A stretch of DNA of 64,000 nt from Amylostereum areolatum (taxonomy: Eukaryota > Basidiomycota > Agaricomycetes > Russulales > Stereaceae), in contig SAXG01000053.1 of the NCBI GenBank assembly GCA_012932865.1, positions 270,770-334,769 on the forward strand. Reading direction: 5' to 3'. Below, in pieces: positions 55,901 to 64,000 of the stretch; the first letter of the stretch is position 1, and every line of letters starts with the position of its first letter. The notes under the pieces are model-generated. The model saw only the letters and a list, made by a program, of their open reading frames with translations. It had not been told where the DNA came from and did no database searches. The translations under genes were made by a program, and so were the position numbers.

Positions 55901-58900
55901 GTCGTCTGCCATAGCGTAAGCATGAGCAGTCAAGATAGCGAGGAAAACGCACCGGAAGATGCCACAACGGAGTTCAAGACCTCCGAAATCGCGCGCGCGC
56001 AGGATGAAGAGGGCGCAAACGGCGATGCCCTGACGCGCGCAAGGCCAGAAACGTCCAAAAAAGGCGGGAACACCGCACACTACAGCCAAAGGAACCGCCA
56101 GACGTTGAGCAAACTCAAAAGCTCAACGAATGATTCAGCAGATTACTCACCTGCGCTTGGGTCGCGAAAGACGCACTCGCACTCAGGCGAAAACCCCGCA
56201 GGAACCGCCGGTTCGGCTCCTGAGGACGAGACACTCGATGAGTACGAAAAGCGTCCGGAAAGTGAAGAGGGAACGCACCTATCAAACCCGCGCGAACCCG
56301 AACACGTCCCCGGACAGCAAGGCAGCTCGAATGAGCCGCACGAAGTCGCGCCAGCACACCCAGACGGCGACCACACGAGTTCTGCAAAAAGAAACACGTC
56401 TGCGCCGACGGAAGAAATAAAAAGGGAGACTTACCGAGAAATGGAGCAAGAGCTCCACGAGGCAAGAAAGGGAGAGCGCAAGGTGAAGAATGGAGAAGAA
56501 GAGTTGAACGAAAACGAGCGAGCGCCCGGAACGGAGACTGCCGAGTACACGCGACACGCGTCCGAAACCCGAACCGGCGGCACGTGCACGCAAACGCGTC
56601 CAGCCGTGCGCGACGCAACTTGCTCCGCTGGCACCTCTAGGCCACCACCGTCTCCTCCCCTCCCGCCGCTTTTCCCCCGACGCTCGCACCCGACCAACGG
56701 ACGCTCCACCGGCGCTGTGCGCCCTCTTACTCAGCACAACGGCCTAGACGAAAATGGCAACTCAACGAGGCCGCCGACGGCCTCGCGAGCGTCCAACAGC
56801 TCACCGCGATCCGAGATGGACTGGAGCGCGTATCGCCCAGAGTCCCCGTCGTCCGACCTCGACGAAAAATGGAGTGCTGAAACGGAAAATGGGTCAGTAA
56901 ATGAGTCCAGCTCACCAGGTACCGACTCGTTTTCTGACCTGTTTTATGACTATTCCTCACTCGACTCAGACAACTCGGGCGAGTTCGTTCGGGAACTCGA
57001 AACCTTCACCCATGATATCGACCATCTACGGACGCGCTCTCCGGAGGATTTCGACGAAAAACGCGCCGACAAACGGGAGCCGGACGACTCGAAAAATCAA
57101 GAACGCGCGCGAAAGGAAATCCAAGACGTCCTCGGCACTCTCAACAACGACTGGCTGCCCCGCCCCGAACGCAAAATGGTTATAAGGCCCCCCGCGTCGC
57201 CCCCTTTCTCTCCCCAGCATCTCGCTTCCCTTCGAATCAACACGCCGTTCCCCAACTTCGTGCACCATTCGACACCGACCTGCTCAACCTCAACTCATTT
57301 TCGGAAACTCGCTCTCAGCTTCCCGCTCGTTCCGTTCGCGCCGCAAGGCATGGCCGTCACGCAGCACCAGGTGGTTCCTTCGCGTTTCGCGACGAGGGCC
57401 TCGCCCGACGTTTCGCTGACGCCGCCGGTATGGCCACCGGTACGCGACGCGAACCTTGTCGAAGGAATCGATGCTGACGTACCTCCCCAGGATCGACTAA
57501 GTCCTATTGCGGTTCGGACGATCGCCGACTACCGCAACGGCATACTCGTCCACAATCAGTCAAACGCGGTCCACGACCCCGACCTCATCGTTCTCGAAAG
57601 TGCCAACACGGTCATTCTCGCCTTCGACCGGTTCCTCGACCACGGCAACACGGTCGACGCGTACGACGCCGCTCTTCAAGACCCGGAGTTCATCCGTGTT
57701 AGGAAGCACGTCGAGCGGTTCGTTATGGAGGACGGCCGAGAGGTCGATGGCCAGCTCGTCGAAACCACCCAGCTAACCGGCGACCTGTTCGTTCGGTACC
57801 TTTGCGTCCGCGAAGGCTCGGACGGCGAGGCGCGTCGCAACGCCCCGTCTGGCACCCTCGCCGAAGACACCAGCGACGACGGCGGCTATGCAGAACTCGG
57901 GTTACCGACACCCAGGCTCATGAACCAACTCGACGAAGCAAACTACTTGCGCCGCATCAGGTCCCGTCACCCATACACCCCCGACGTCCCCGACTATCTT
58001 AGCCGCGACACCCAGATCACGTTCATGAAGCCCGATCTCCCTCTCGCCGACGTCTCGTACCAGCTCGCCATCGCGGACAGCATACGCGCCTCGGCTGAGC
58101 GCGCTCCGGCCCTGTACCCCAGTTCAGTTCGTCACGTCACCATCGCCGCCGAAGACGGCATCTGGTTCCACCCGCAGCTCGCCGCACCCCTTCCAGGCAA
58201 CAGGTTCCAGCGGGGCTGGAGCTTCACACGTGGCAAGGTGGAGAGCAGCGACGAAGGACACGCGAACGACCTGGTTCTCGCCGGAACGGGCATCTTCATT
58301 ACGACCACAGAAGACCCTCCGCCTCCCGTACGGGAAATCCAAATGCAAGACGGCACTAAGACGCCCGCAAATGGCGCGACGTGCATCGGTAACATTCGAT
58401 CGTCGTCAGTCGTGTCAGACGACTCGAGCTTCGGCAGAAGATCCGCCCCAGGGGATTTAACAGGAGAGCGCACGGGAGTACGTCCACCGTCCCCTTTCCC
58501 CCTCGTTCGTTCTGACCAGGACCCTCGATCACCGCGCCCCATTACTACATCTCCGTTCGCCCTCGTGCGCTGGCTTCAGAGTCTCGGACGATGGACCCCC
58601 GGCAGCTCCGCTACCAGTGAGAGTGACCAAGACTACCCTCCCGCTCGCCCCTTTGGCCGTCCCAAGATGCTTCTACGTCCACGCACCGCCCTCGACACCC
58701 CCGACTCAAGCTCCCCGTCTCAGCCGTCGACCCCAGAGGTTCACCCGCACGACGCACACAGCCTATGGTGCCGCGCGCCGAACATACCCGGCAACCCGCT
58801 GTACGTCGGACCCCGCGCGAAGTTCTTTGACGACGCAGAGAAGGGCGGACAGTTCCCATTGATCGAAACGCCCGAGGACGTCTTCTCAATGGTGAGCATA

Positions 58901-61288
58901 TGCGACTCATCGCGGCCCTGGTGGCAACGCTTCGAGTCGGACCCCGCCTATCGAGACGAGATGCTGACCTACGTCTTTCGGTTGGCGTCCGCTCTCAATC
59001 GTCCGATTCTTCTGAACCCCCAGCACCACCTCACGATCAAGAAAGAAACTCCCGAGCTCACCTGGCCCAGCAGCGCCGACCTCGATGACTGCCCGTTCAA
59101 GATCTCGCAAGACCTGGATTCCGACTCGACGTCCCCGCCTTCCTCACCAGAGCCCCTTCCGCCCGCCAAACCTCCTGGCGTGGCCGAATTCTGCATGGAA
59201 GACGGGATGCCCGTGTTCAAACTCGACGGCATGGTTCTGCAAGGTAGAATCCACATCCTCGTGCAAGACCCCGCACTCACCAGCTTCATTGAAGAACCAC
59301 GAGGAGCGCAGAACGACAGTCCGAAATCCACGTGCAAGTCTCCGTTGCCCTCGTCCGTTGCCTCGTCGCATGTCACCTCAGTATTGTCGCCCAGTGTCTC
59401 CCCCATCTCAGTCTCCCCTGCACCAGCCGGCTCCGCTGCTCCTCCCCTTCCCCGCGAGCCGCGTACCGAGGACGCCTTGGTTGAAATACGGATGGATACT
59501 ACGGAGGACTTTGGTCCCGAGGACGGCGAAGTCATCGAGACGAGCCCGCCGCCCGACGACGACGACGACCCGTCAGGTGGTGGAGTGCGTCTTTTCTCTC
59601 CAATCCCGCGACCTTCTATTGGGCCTGCCATCGCCGCTCAACTCGAACGAGAGCTGTCGCTGTCGCCACCCTTCGCTCACGTCAATCAAATCCAAGTCGA
59701 GCACACTGAATGCGCGACCGACAAGCTTCCGCCCCCACAGCTCCGCGACGCTAGCAGGAAATTTCCGCCCGAGGAGTACCTTGGACTCTTTGCGGGTTGG
59801 CCGTTCAACCTCCCTCCGTTCCCCGACCCTCTTGACGTCGGAACCAGCTCTGTATCCCAGACCTCGAGCTCGGTCGAGTCCTTTCGAGACCGCCTGGCTG
59901 TCGCCACCCCGCTCGCCGCCGCTCCGCCCGTCGAGTCCCGTACAGCCAAAGAAAAGGAGACCTTGGAGCCGACTCGTGCAAGTCCTTCGGAGGAAGATAA
60001 CGCGCCTGACCCGTTCGCAAGGCTCAAGCAGCTCTCAACCACCCTCACCGACGACTCCCTCCCCAGCCTTGTCAGTGTCTCGTCCGGATCCAGTCCCGTC
60101 GACCCCATCACGCCTCCTCCATCGTCTGCGAGTTCGGATGAGCCGCACAAACCTGCAAGGCCTGTTGTCGCGCGCAAAACCGTCCCGGAATGGCGGCAAC
60201 GACCACCCGTCACCTGTGTCTCGGACAGCAAGGACGGCAGCCACGGAGGCTCAGACGAGTCCCTCGCTGAGGTCTCGTTCACCTACCCCGTCAACAAGAA
60301 GTCACTCACCGGCGCAACCATCGTCAAGTCTCCACCGCCGCCGAAGACCATCAAGAAACCCGATCCTTCCCACTTCGAAGAGTTGGCGGCCGCGCGACGC
60401 GCGCAGCAGCGCTCCATTCATGAGCAAGAAAACAACTCGGCAGCTCCTAACCATCATGTTCGGCCCCCACCTGGCCAATTTGTTGGTCGAGGTCGCGGCC
60501 GCGGGCGCGGCCGCCCCATTCAAACAGTATGCCGTTCCAGAGTATGGATCGCGCCGCACTTACGAAGGTTGCGTCAGTCAGGTCCTGGGGCGTATCTTCG
60601 GGGTCGAGGATCCGCACCTTTCACTGCCACGCCTCGCGGCCCCAGTGCGTACCCCCGGGACAATTTTCGCACCCGCGGCACGCGTGGACGTCCGGGTCCT
60701 CCCTTCCCAGCCTACGACCACCAGCAATTCCACCAGCAATTCTATCAGCCTCGACCGCCAACTTATGCGCCAGCCGCCAGCAAGCTCGCCATGCTCGCCG
60801 ATGCAACTACTACCACCCCTCATGCTCAAATCTTGGCTATTCGACGTCAACAAGTGGTGCAAATCATACGAGCTGCCGTGGCATTCGTCGAAGTCCTCGC
60901 CGCCCTTCGATCAGCCCACTCGCACCTTGTCGACGTTGCCCTCCCCAGCATGCACTGCCTATCCGATGCGCTTCGACAGCCCGCACTCAGGTCCCTTCGA
61001 GCCGACGGATACTACCCATATCAGTCGAGTTTCCATCGGTGCGCGTTCCTCAGAGCTCCCGAGGACCGATTCCTCACCACGCTCTTCGCCTTCCTCAAAA
61101 GGCACGGAACGGACGCCCTCGCAGAAGACATTCTTGGACTGCTCGGACTCCGCACGCCCAGCGACGCCATCATCGCGCCGCTCGTCCAGTCCGGACATCT
61201 TGATGGAGATGGCCCTCCCGGAGGCCTGGGAATTTACGATCGCCGATTGGACCAACTGTCGGAAGTGGTCGAGAGTTGGGTCTCGTGA
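52991..61288 (+). CDS. Giant Gag-protease polyprotein of Ty3/gypsy-type element
   Basis: About 2,765 residues without intron or stop. First ATG 52991 (MPTEMAQGMMG); the frame is open from 52793 without an ATG. Parts, by residue: capsid-like helical region about 80-260 (FRGDHRQVIKFLEDFEDVC, LRSWKKFYRGYLKIAGW); acidic Ser/Asp stretch about 270-300; CCHC knuckle CFRCGEPGHSMSIC about 443-456; retropepsin-like domain about 790-900 with catalytic ITAILDSGSQLNII and LLLGRPWQRDNY; a long charged Glu/Lys/Arg region; then about 1,350 residues of unknown function with Pro/Ser/Asp-rich linkers, the segments LVEGIDADVPPQDRLS, WWQRFESDPAYRDEML and FCMEDGMPVFKLDGM, an Arg-Gly stretch (GRGRGRGRG) about residue 2,500, and a folded-looking C-terminus ending VVESWVS. 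The 3' half is clearly more GC-rich than the gag part. Confidence 0.75.
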   Translation: MPTEMAQGMMGTEQANEQNHPSEPLRQRDNPPHMPQPNRGEPARNRSDSPRLGSPLPGRQYTFPHNTNQPINQGVLPDARSKYAPKIFRGDHRQVIKFLEDFEDVCIAYNVFPDDARCTGVLRYCSHSVRELVEALPSYVDRDWDALKRDILDLFDAELHQKRYQIGDVKAYVRNSRYKNMRDLRSWKKFYRGYLKIAGWIRQAGRMTTRDYNLFLWQGIGKSLRRRIEDRLITWYLQHDLSDPWDASQVKSAVYSILQRGTFRDDIEDADSEQTSEWEGESDDDSSSDDSSSEDERYPKRAPKKSAHKASGKTKRKESLLPSKPVNRPPKDSKSKTVPLVESEVEDLIMRMGSLSVRDPHYALLLKKVVDADSTWGDLLPKPMVGMATASPVRNMRPPNVMSAQGQAYPTAPMQLPVPSAPPGPYSQGPRPQDRPPLPRIAGCFRCGEPGHSMSICPRLAGLAAQGKIIKDPQGKIALPNGQPIRRAYGETMLQALQRDLGPLDSKGAGQVRTNLVTVDEDEESFEDEEFLDVYNVQTPASAQSYYGYGTIEEVSEESEDEPEVYAMVERPTRTIRNAREEAENAVFPRRTARTSIPTQKAQESQEQPRARARMANKIPGEKGKNAAAKVTQRREDPRADPPIEKPETSNKSRYPELTQQPVDVFAPTFDPQDEDVYMEDGEPPRLPTATTHEPESTTSAPQNPADMLERKAKKQPARQSVISRVVDPKQVLVHILRTPVSLPIGDILGASKELSALLAENMRPKSTKKDSPAALTTEVVENEPDTFLVGPSLTHEKLLQFEVSINGHPITAILDSGSQLNIIRKEIADLHVRLPLDRGHTLRMSDANGGKGDLLGIIQDAPIRLGTLQTKGNLWAATHVKFELLLGRPWQRDNYASIDERQNGTWLTFKDPRNLNRVRHELLLQQREIPSSVLDVPDDDELDHGDDPVNIVRRRVQVYQARRERTPSAVVCHSVSMSSQDSEENAPEDATTEFKTSEIARAQDEEGANGDALTRARPETSKKGGNTAHYSQRNRQTLSKLKSSTNDSADYSPALGSRKTHSHSGENPAGTAGSAPEDETLDEYEKRPESEEGTHLSNPREPEHVPGQQGSSNEPHEVAPAHPDGDHTSSAKRNTSAPTEEIKRETYREMEQELHEARKGERKVKNGEEELNENERAPGTETAEYTRHASETRTGGTCTQTRPAVRDATCSAGTSRPPPSPPLPPLFPRRSHPTNGRSTGAVRPLTQHNGLDENGNSTRPPTASRASNSSPRSEMDWSAYRPESPSSDLDEKWSAETENGSVNESSSPGTDSFSDLFYDYSSLDSDNSGEFVRELETFTHDIDHLRTRSPEDFDEKRADKREPDDSKNQERARKEIQDVLGTLNNDWLPRPERKMVIRPPASPPFSPQHLASLRINTPFPNFVHHSTPTCSTSTHFRKLALSFPLVPFAPQGMAVTQHQVVPSRFATRASPDVSLTPPVWPPVRDANLVEGIDADVPPQDRLSPIAVRTIADYRNGILVHNQSNAVHDPDLIVLESANTVILAFDRFLDHGNTVDAYDAALQDPEFIRVRKHVERFVMEDGREVDGQLVETTQLTGDLFVRYLCVREGSDGEARRNAPSGTLAEDTSDDGGYAELGLPTPRLMNQLDEANYLRRIRSRHPYTPDVPDYLSRDTQITFMKPDLPLADVSYQLAIADSIRASAERAPALYPSSVRHVTIAAEDGIWFHPQLAAPLPGNRFQRGWSFTRGKVESSDEGHANDLVLAGTGIFITTTEDPPPPVREIQMQDGTKTPANGATCIGNIRSSSVVSDDSSFGRRSAPGDLTGERTGVRPPSPFPLVRSDQDPRSPRPITTSPFALVRWLQSLGRWTPGSSATSESDQDYPPARPFGRPKMLLRPRTALDTPDSSSPSQPSTPEVHPHDAHSLWCRAPNIPGNPLYVGPRAKFFDDAEKGGQFPLIETPEDVFSMVSICDSSRPWWQRFESDPAYRDEMLTYVFRLASALNRPILLNPQHHLTIKKETPELTWPSSADLDDCPFKISQDLDSDSTSPPSSPEPLPPAKPPGVAEFCMEDGMPVFKLDGMVLQGRIHILVQDPALTSFIEEPRGAQNDSPKSTCKSPLPSSVASSHVTSVLSPSVSPISVSPAPAGSAAPPLPREPRTEDALVEIRMDTTEDFGPEDGEVIETSPPPDDDDDPSGGGVRLFSPIPRPSIGPAIAAQLERELSLSPPFAHVNQIQVEHTECATDKLPPPQLRDASRKFPPEEYLGLFAGWPFNLPPFPDPLDVGTSSVSQTSSSVESFRDRLAVATPLAAAPPVESRTAKEKETLEPTRASPSEEDNAPDPFARLKQLSTTLTDDSLPSLVSVSSGSSPVDPITPPPSSASSDEPHKPARPVVARKTVPEWRQRPPVTCVSDSKDGSHGGSDESLAEVSFTYPVNKKSLTGATIVKSPPPPKTIKKPDPSHFEELAAARRAQQRSIHEQENNSAAPNHHVRPPPGQFVGRGRGRGRGRPIQTVCRSRVWIAPHLRRLRQSGPGAYLRGRGSAPFTATPRGPSAYPRDNFRTRGTRGRPGPPFPAYDHQQFHQQFYQPRPPTYAPAASKLAMLADATTTTPHAQILAIRRQQVVQIIRAAVAFVEVLAALRSAHSHLVDVALPSMHCLSDALRQPALRSLRADGYYPYQSSFHRCAFLRAPEDRFLTTLFAFLKRHGTDALAEDILGLLGLRTPSDAIIAPLVQSGHLDGDGPPGGLGIYDRRLDQLSEVVESWVS

Positions 61289-62031
61289 GCAACGGCGTAG
61301 CTGCATGGTACATCGGCAGCACCTTTCTCGGTCCCCTGCACTCACACATGGACCAGCAGCGCGACGGCAATTCTAGCTGACAGCCCAGCATCCTATGAGC
61401 GTCCCGGAGGTTTGTTTACTGCATCAGTTTCTCATTGTGTCTCGTATTTGCTCCATCTGTCTCGCGCTCCCCACCCTATGCTACAGGTTGATCCTGAACA
61501 CTTACCATTTTCCCTTTCCGTTTTTTGTCCACCTTGTACTACTAACTCGTCCTTGCCTTCCCCACCTGCTCCTGCTCCATTCCGTTATGCCTTTGCTTTC
61601 GTCCTCACTTCCGTTTCGGCTTGTTCCTACTCTCCGTGTACTATACAGTTTTCTTGTTCCGAGTTCTGACAGATTTACCTCCTTATGCATACAGGCTTGC
61701 CCTGGACTTCTCTCGTGTACTTTTACTTACCTCCCGTTTCGACAAGGCCTGCCGTCGCGTGACCGGCTTCGCATGACAGTTGGTACCTTTCGATCTGACC
61801 CCAGTTTTGTCCTGTACTCCATGTTGTTTTCCTCTTCGTGTACCCCCCCGTCGTACGGTAGTTTTTTCCCTGGCTCACGTCCGTGTGTTCACTTCTCGGA
61901 TCCATCCCAGGTTTTTCTTCGTACTTACGCGTTGAATTTGACATTGTCGCACGAGCACGCACTCCCGTACCTTGGATGCCGGAAAAACACGAGCAGGGAA
62001 AGTCTGCACTCATATCTCATTGAGATTGAGA
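61289..62031. other. Spacer between gag-protease and pol
   Basis: Mostly pyrimidine-rich plus strand. A 237-codon frame (61395-62108) spans it, but its Leu/Ser/Phe/Pro composition is what C/T-rich DNA gives by chance, so I do not call it a gene. Confidence 0.5.
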
Positions 62032-64000
62032 ATGAAGACGCGCCGCTTGGTGAATCAAGAAAGTCAAACCAATCTCGTGCTAACCCATTGGGACGAGCTC
62101 GACGGTGAAGAAATCTATTTGCTGGAACCCCCAACATCTGAGCATCCGTGTCGAGGCCTCTTCGTGCTCACGGCCTACAAACGAGTTGACAAGAAAGTCA
62201 GACCTGTTGCAACTGCCTTTCCGCAAGAAGCAAGAGTTGAACGAAGGTTCCCAGAAGACCCGTTAGTCACTTTACCTGCACTATCGGAACAACCCGCCCG
62301 AGTTCGTACCAACCAAGCGGACAAGTGCTGAAAACCTCGCACGTCTACAACTGAACGCGGAAAAATTCATGTGGCCAGAGGAACTCAAACTCTTTCAACA
62401 CATAATGGTGTTGAACGAGCAGGCACTAGCATACGAAGATGAACAACGAGGAACCTTGCGAGACGAATACTTTTCACCATACAAAATCCCAACGGTACTA
62501 CATGAACCATGGGTATTCAAGAACATACCTATACCTCCGGGCATCAAAGAAAAAGTGATGGACCTGCTCAAAGAAAAGATTCGCGGAGGAGTCTACGAAC
62601 CAAGTCAATCAAGCTATCGCTCGCGATGGTTTTGTGTAGTCAAGAAGAACGGAAAATTACGCATTGTGCATGACTTGCAACCACTAAATCGGGTCACAAT
62701 CAAGGATGCAGGCATGCCCCCAATTCTGGACGACTTCGTGGAACCATTTGCTGGACGTCAGTGCAGTACAGTCTTTGATTGTTCTGGGGATTTGACGCAC
62801 GGAAAATACACCCAGATAGTCGGGACCTTACAGCATTTCAAACGCCACTTGGTCAGCTTCGTATCACGTCCATGCCAATGGGTTTCACAAACTCACCGGC
62901 AGAGTTCCAAAATTGCATGAGTTTTAATCCTTCAGGATGAAATCCCTCACACTGCAAACATCTTCATTGATGACCTCGCAATACGTGGACCAGTGTCAAC
63001 GTACCCTGACAAAATGGACAACCCGAAGTACTTCAAAACAATCCAGGCATTCGGCGATTCATCTGGGAACACGCATTGGACGTACACAACCGTGTTATGC
63101 ACCGTATAAAATGTGCTGGTGCTACATTAACCCATCCAAAGCCCAGATATGTGCACCTGAAGTCATTATTCTTGGACAAACCTGCACAGCAAAAGGGCGT
63201 ATACCTGAGAAGAACAAAGCAGAAAAAATCCAAGATTGGGCTGTTCCGAAGACTGTTACAGAAGTACGAGGATTCCTTGGACTTTGCGGCACCGTTCGGA
63301 TCTGGATTAAAATTACTCAAAGATTGCACGACCACTCACAGAATTAGTACGAAAGGAAGAAGAATTTGTGTGGGATACCCGGCGCCAGGAGGCATTGAGA
63401 CTTTAAAGCAGCTTGTACAAGTGCACCAGCGCTCCGACCAATCAACTACCAGTCTAGTCAACCTGTGATTCTATCAGTTGACTCAAGCAAGATAGCAGTT
63501 GGATTCATCCTATCACAATTGGATGAGGAAGGAAGACGAAGACCCGCACGCTATGTGATCGTTGCCTATGAGCGAGGTTGAGTCACGGTACTCACAGCCC
63601 AAGCTGGAACTCTTTGGATTGTATAGAGCCCTGAAGCATTTTAGCCTGTATATCATTGGCATCGAAAATTTCTATGTTGAAGTCGATGCTCTATACATCA
63701 AAGGCATGCTTCAAGCACCCGATCTCCAACCCAATGCAGCGATCAACCGGTGGATTCAAGGGATATAATGTTTGATTTTACGCTTGTCCACGTCCCTGGA
63801 AAGGAATTCTCAGGACCAGATGGCATGTCAAGGAAACCTCAACAGCCTGAAGACTATGTACCAGAAGATGACGATTGGCTGGATAACATTGCTCTTTACA
63901 CCATACCAGATCTAACTGGCGGCATATATCCTCAATTAGCTGATCGATCACCGCGACCATTATATCACACCAAATCATCAGTATTTGATGTCCTTTCAAT
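62032..64000 (+). pseudogene. Ty3/gypsy-type pol (RT-RNase H), frame-broken, partial at window end
   Basis: Begins with a pre-RT linker (WDELDGEEIYLLEPP, RGLFVLTAYKRVDKKVRPV), then after a frame change near 62300 PEFVPTKRTSAENL and WPEELKLFQHIMVLNEQ. RT: FKNIPIPPGIKEKVMDLLKE, GVYEPSQSSYRSRWFCVVKK, LRIVHDLQPLNRVTI, the active site ANIFIDDLAIRGPV (FIDD), VTEVRGFLGLCGTVRIWIK, ARPLTELVRKEEEFVWDTRR. RNase H: VILSVDSSKIAVGFILSQLD, SRYSQPKLELFGLYRALKHF, PNAAINRWIQGI. The YWGFD-like strand before the active site is missing by a short deletion near 62790. At least eight frame changes and several stops; I describe them as found. Integrase would lie past the window. Confidence 0.75.

Larger units (their letters stand above)
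52159..64000 (+). mobile_element. Ty3/gypsy-type LTR retroelement, 3' end beyond window
   Basis: Order leader, gag with CCHC knuckle, retropepsin, a long extra region, then RT and RNase H is that of agaricomycete Metaviridae-type elements. The gag-protease ORF is intact, and pol is broken in many places. Left edge tentative; the right LTR and the integrase are not in the window. Confidence 0.7.

Noticed and set aside
59085..61376. 763-codon open frame overlapping the giant ORF in another plus frame
   Set aside because: Ser/Arg/Pro-rich composition typical of a shadow frame in GC-rich coding DNA; no motif, and it ends just past the real stop.
61395..62108. 237-codon frame in the gag-pol spacer
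   Set aside because: Follows from pyrimidine-rich DNA; no motif, and it overlaps the start of pol in a different frame.
1..64000. tRNA or rRNA genes and CRISPR arrays
   Set aside because: No cloverleaf-like B-box/T-loop context or rRNA stretch caught my eye, and no spaced direct repeats; a covariance-model scan would be decisive for tRNAs.

Overview
The window reads as nuclear DNA of an agaricomycete basidiomycete (a mushroom or bracket fungus; I cannot place it to species). Genes are GC-rich and broken by many short GT-AG introns of about 50-70 nt with CTNAC branch sites. Conserved proteins such as Sla1, Sec7, eRF3, TFIIIA, eIF3m and UPF0652 are fungal in form, and two retroelement families of basidiomycete type are present.

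Host part, 1-46 kb, in order: 3' part of SLA1 (+); SEC7 Arf-GEF (-); a multi-pass membrane protein (-); an F-box protein (+); an alpha/beta hydrolase (+); S28 serine peptidase copy 1 (-); eRF3/SUP35 (-), divergent from TFIIIA (+); a Clr2-like silencing protein (-); a STIMATE-type vacuolar membrane protein (-); SEC18/NSF (+); a short-chain dehydrogenase (+); an LRR/F-box-like protein (-); eIF3m (-); UPF0652 B-box protein (-); then S28 copies 2 and 3 in tandem (+). Most are housekeeping genes for endocytosis, Golgi traffic, translation and RNA polymerase III transcription. The three secreted S28 peptidases are the local expansion, and each carries a near-identical 17-bp motif about 440-485 bp before its start codon.

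Transposon part, 46-64 kb: a DIRS/Ngaro-type element (gag at 46.9-48.1 kb, reverse transcriptase/RNase H at 48.1-50.2 kb) with a 341-nt intron holding a 36-bp minisatellite; an unrecognised intron-containing gene (50.6-51.8 kb); and a Ty3/gypsy-type element with a TATA-bearing leader, an uninterrupted gag-protease ORF of about 2,765 residues (53.0-61.3 kb) and a frame-broken pol (62.0-64 kb, running off the window).

A recurrent oddity is that several conserved, normally essential genes (SEC7, SEC18), and also the STIMATE-like, dehydrogenase, F-box and Clr2-like genes, carry single-base insertions or deletions while keeping family residues in alternating frames. Neighbours such as the S28 genes, eRF3, TFIIIA and eIF3m are intact. 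I read this mostly as regional consensus error, but real decay cannot be excluded from one sequence.
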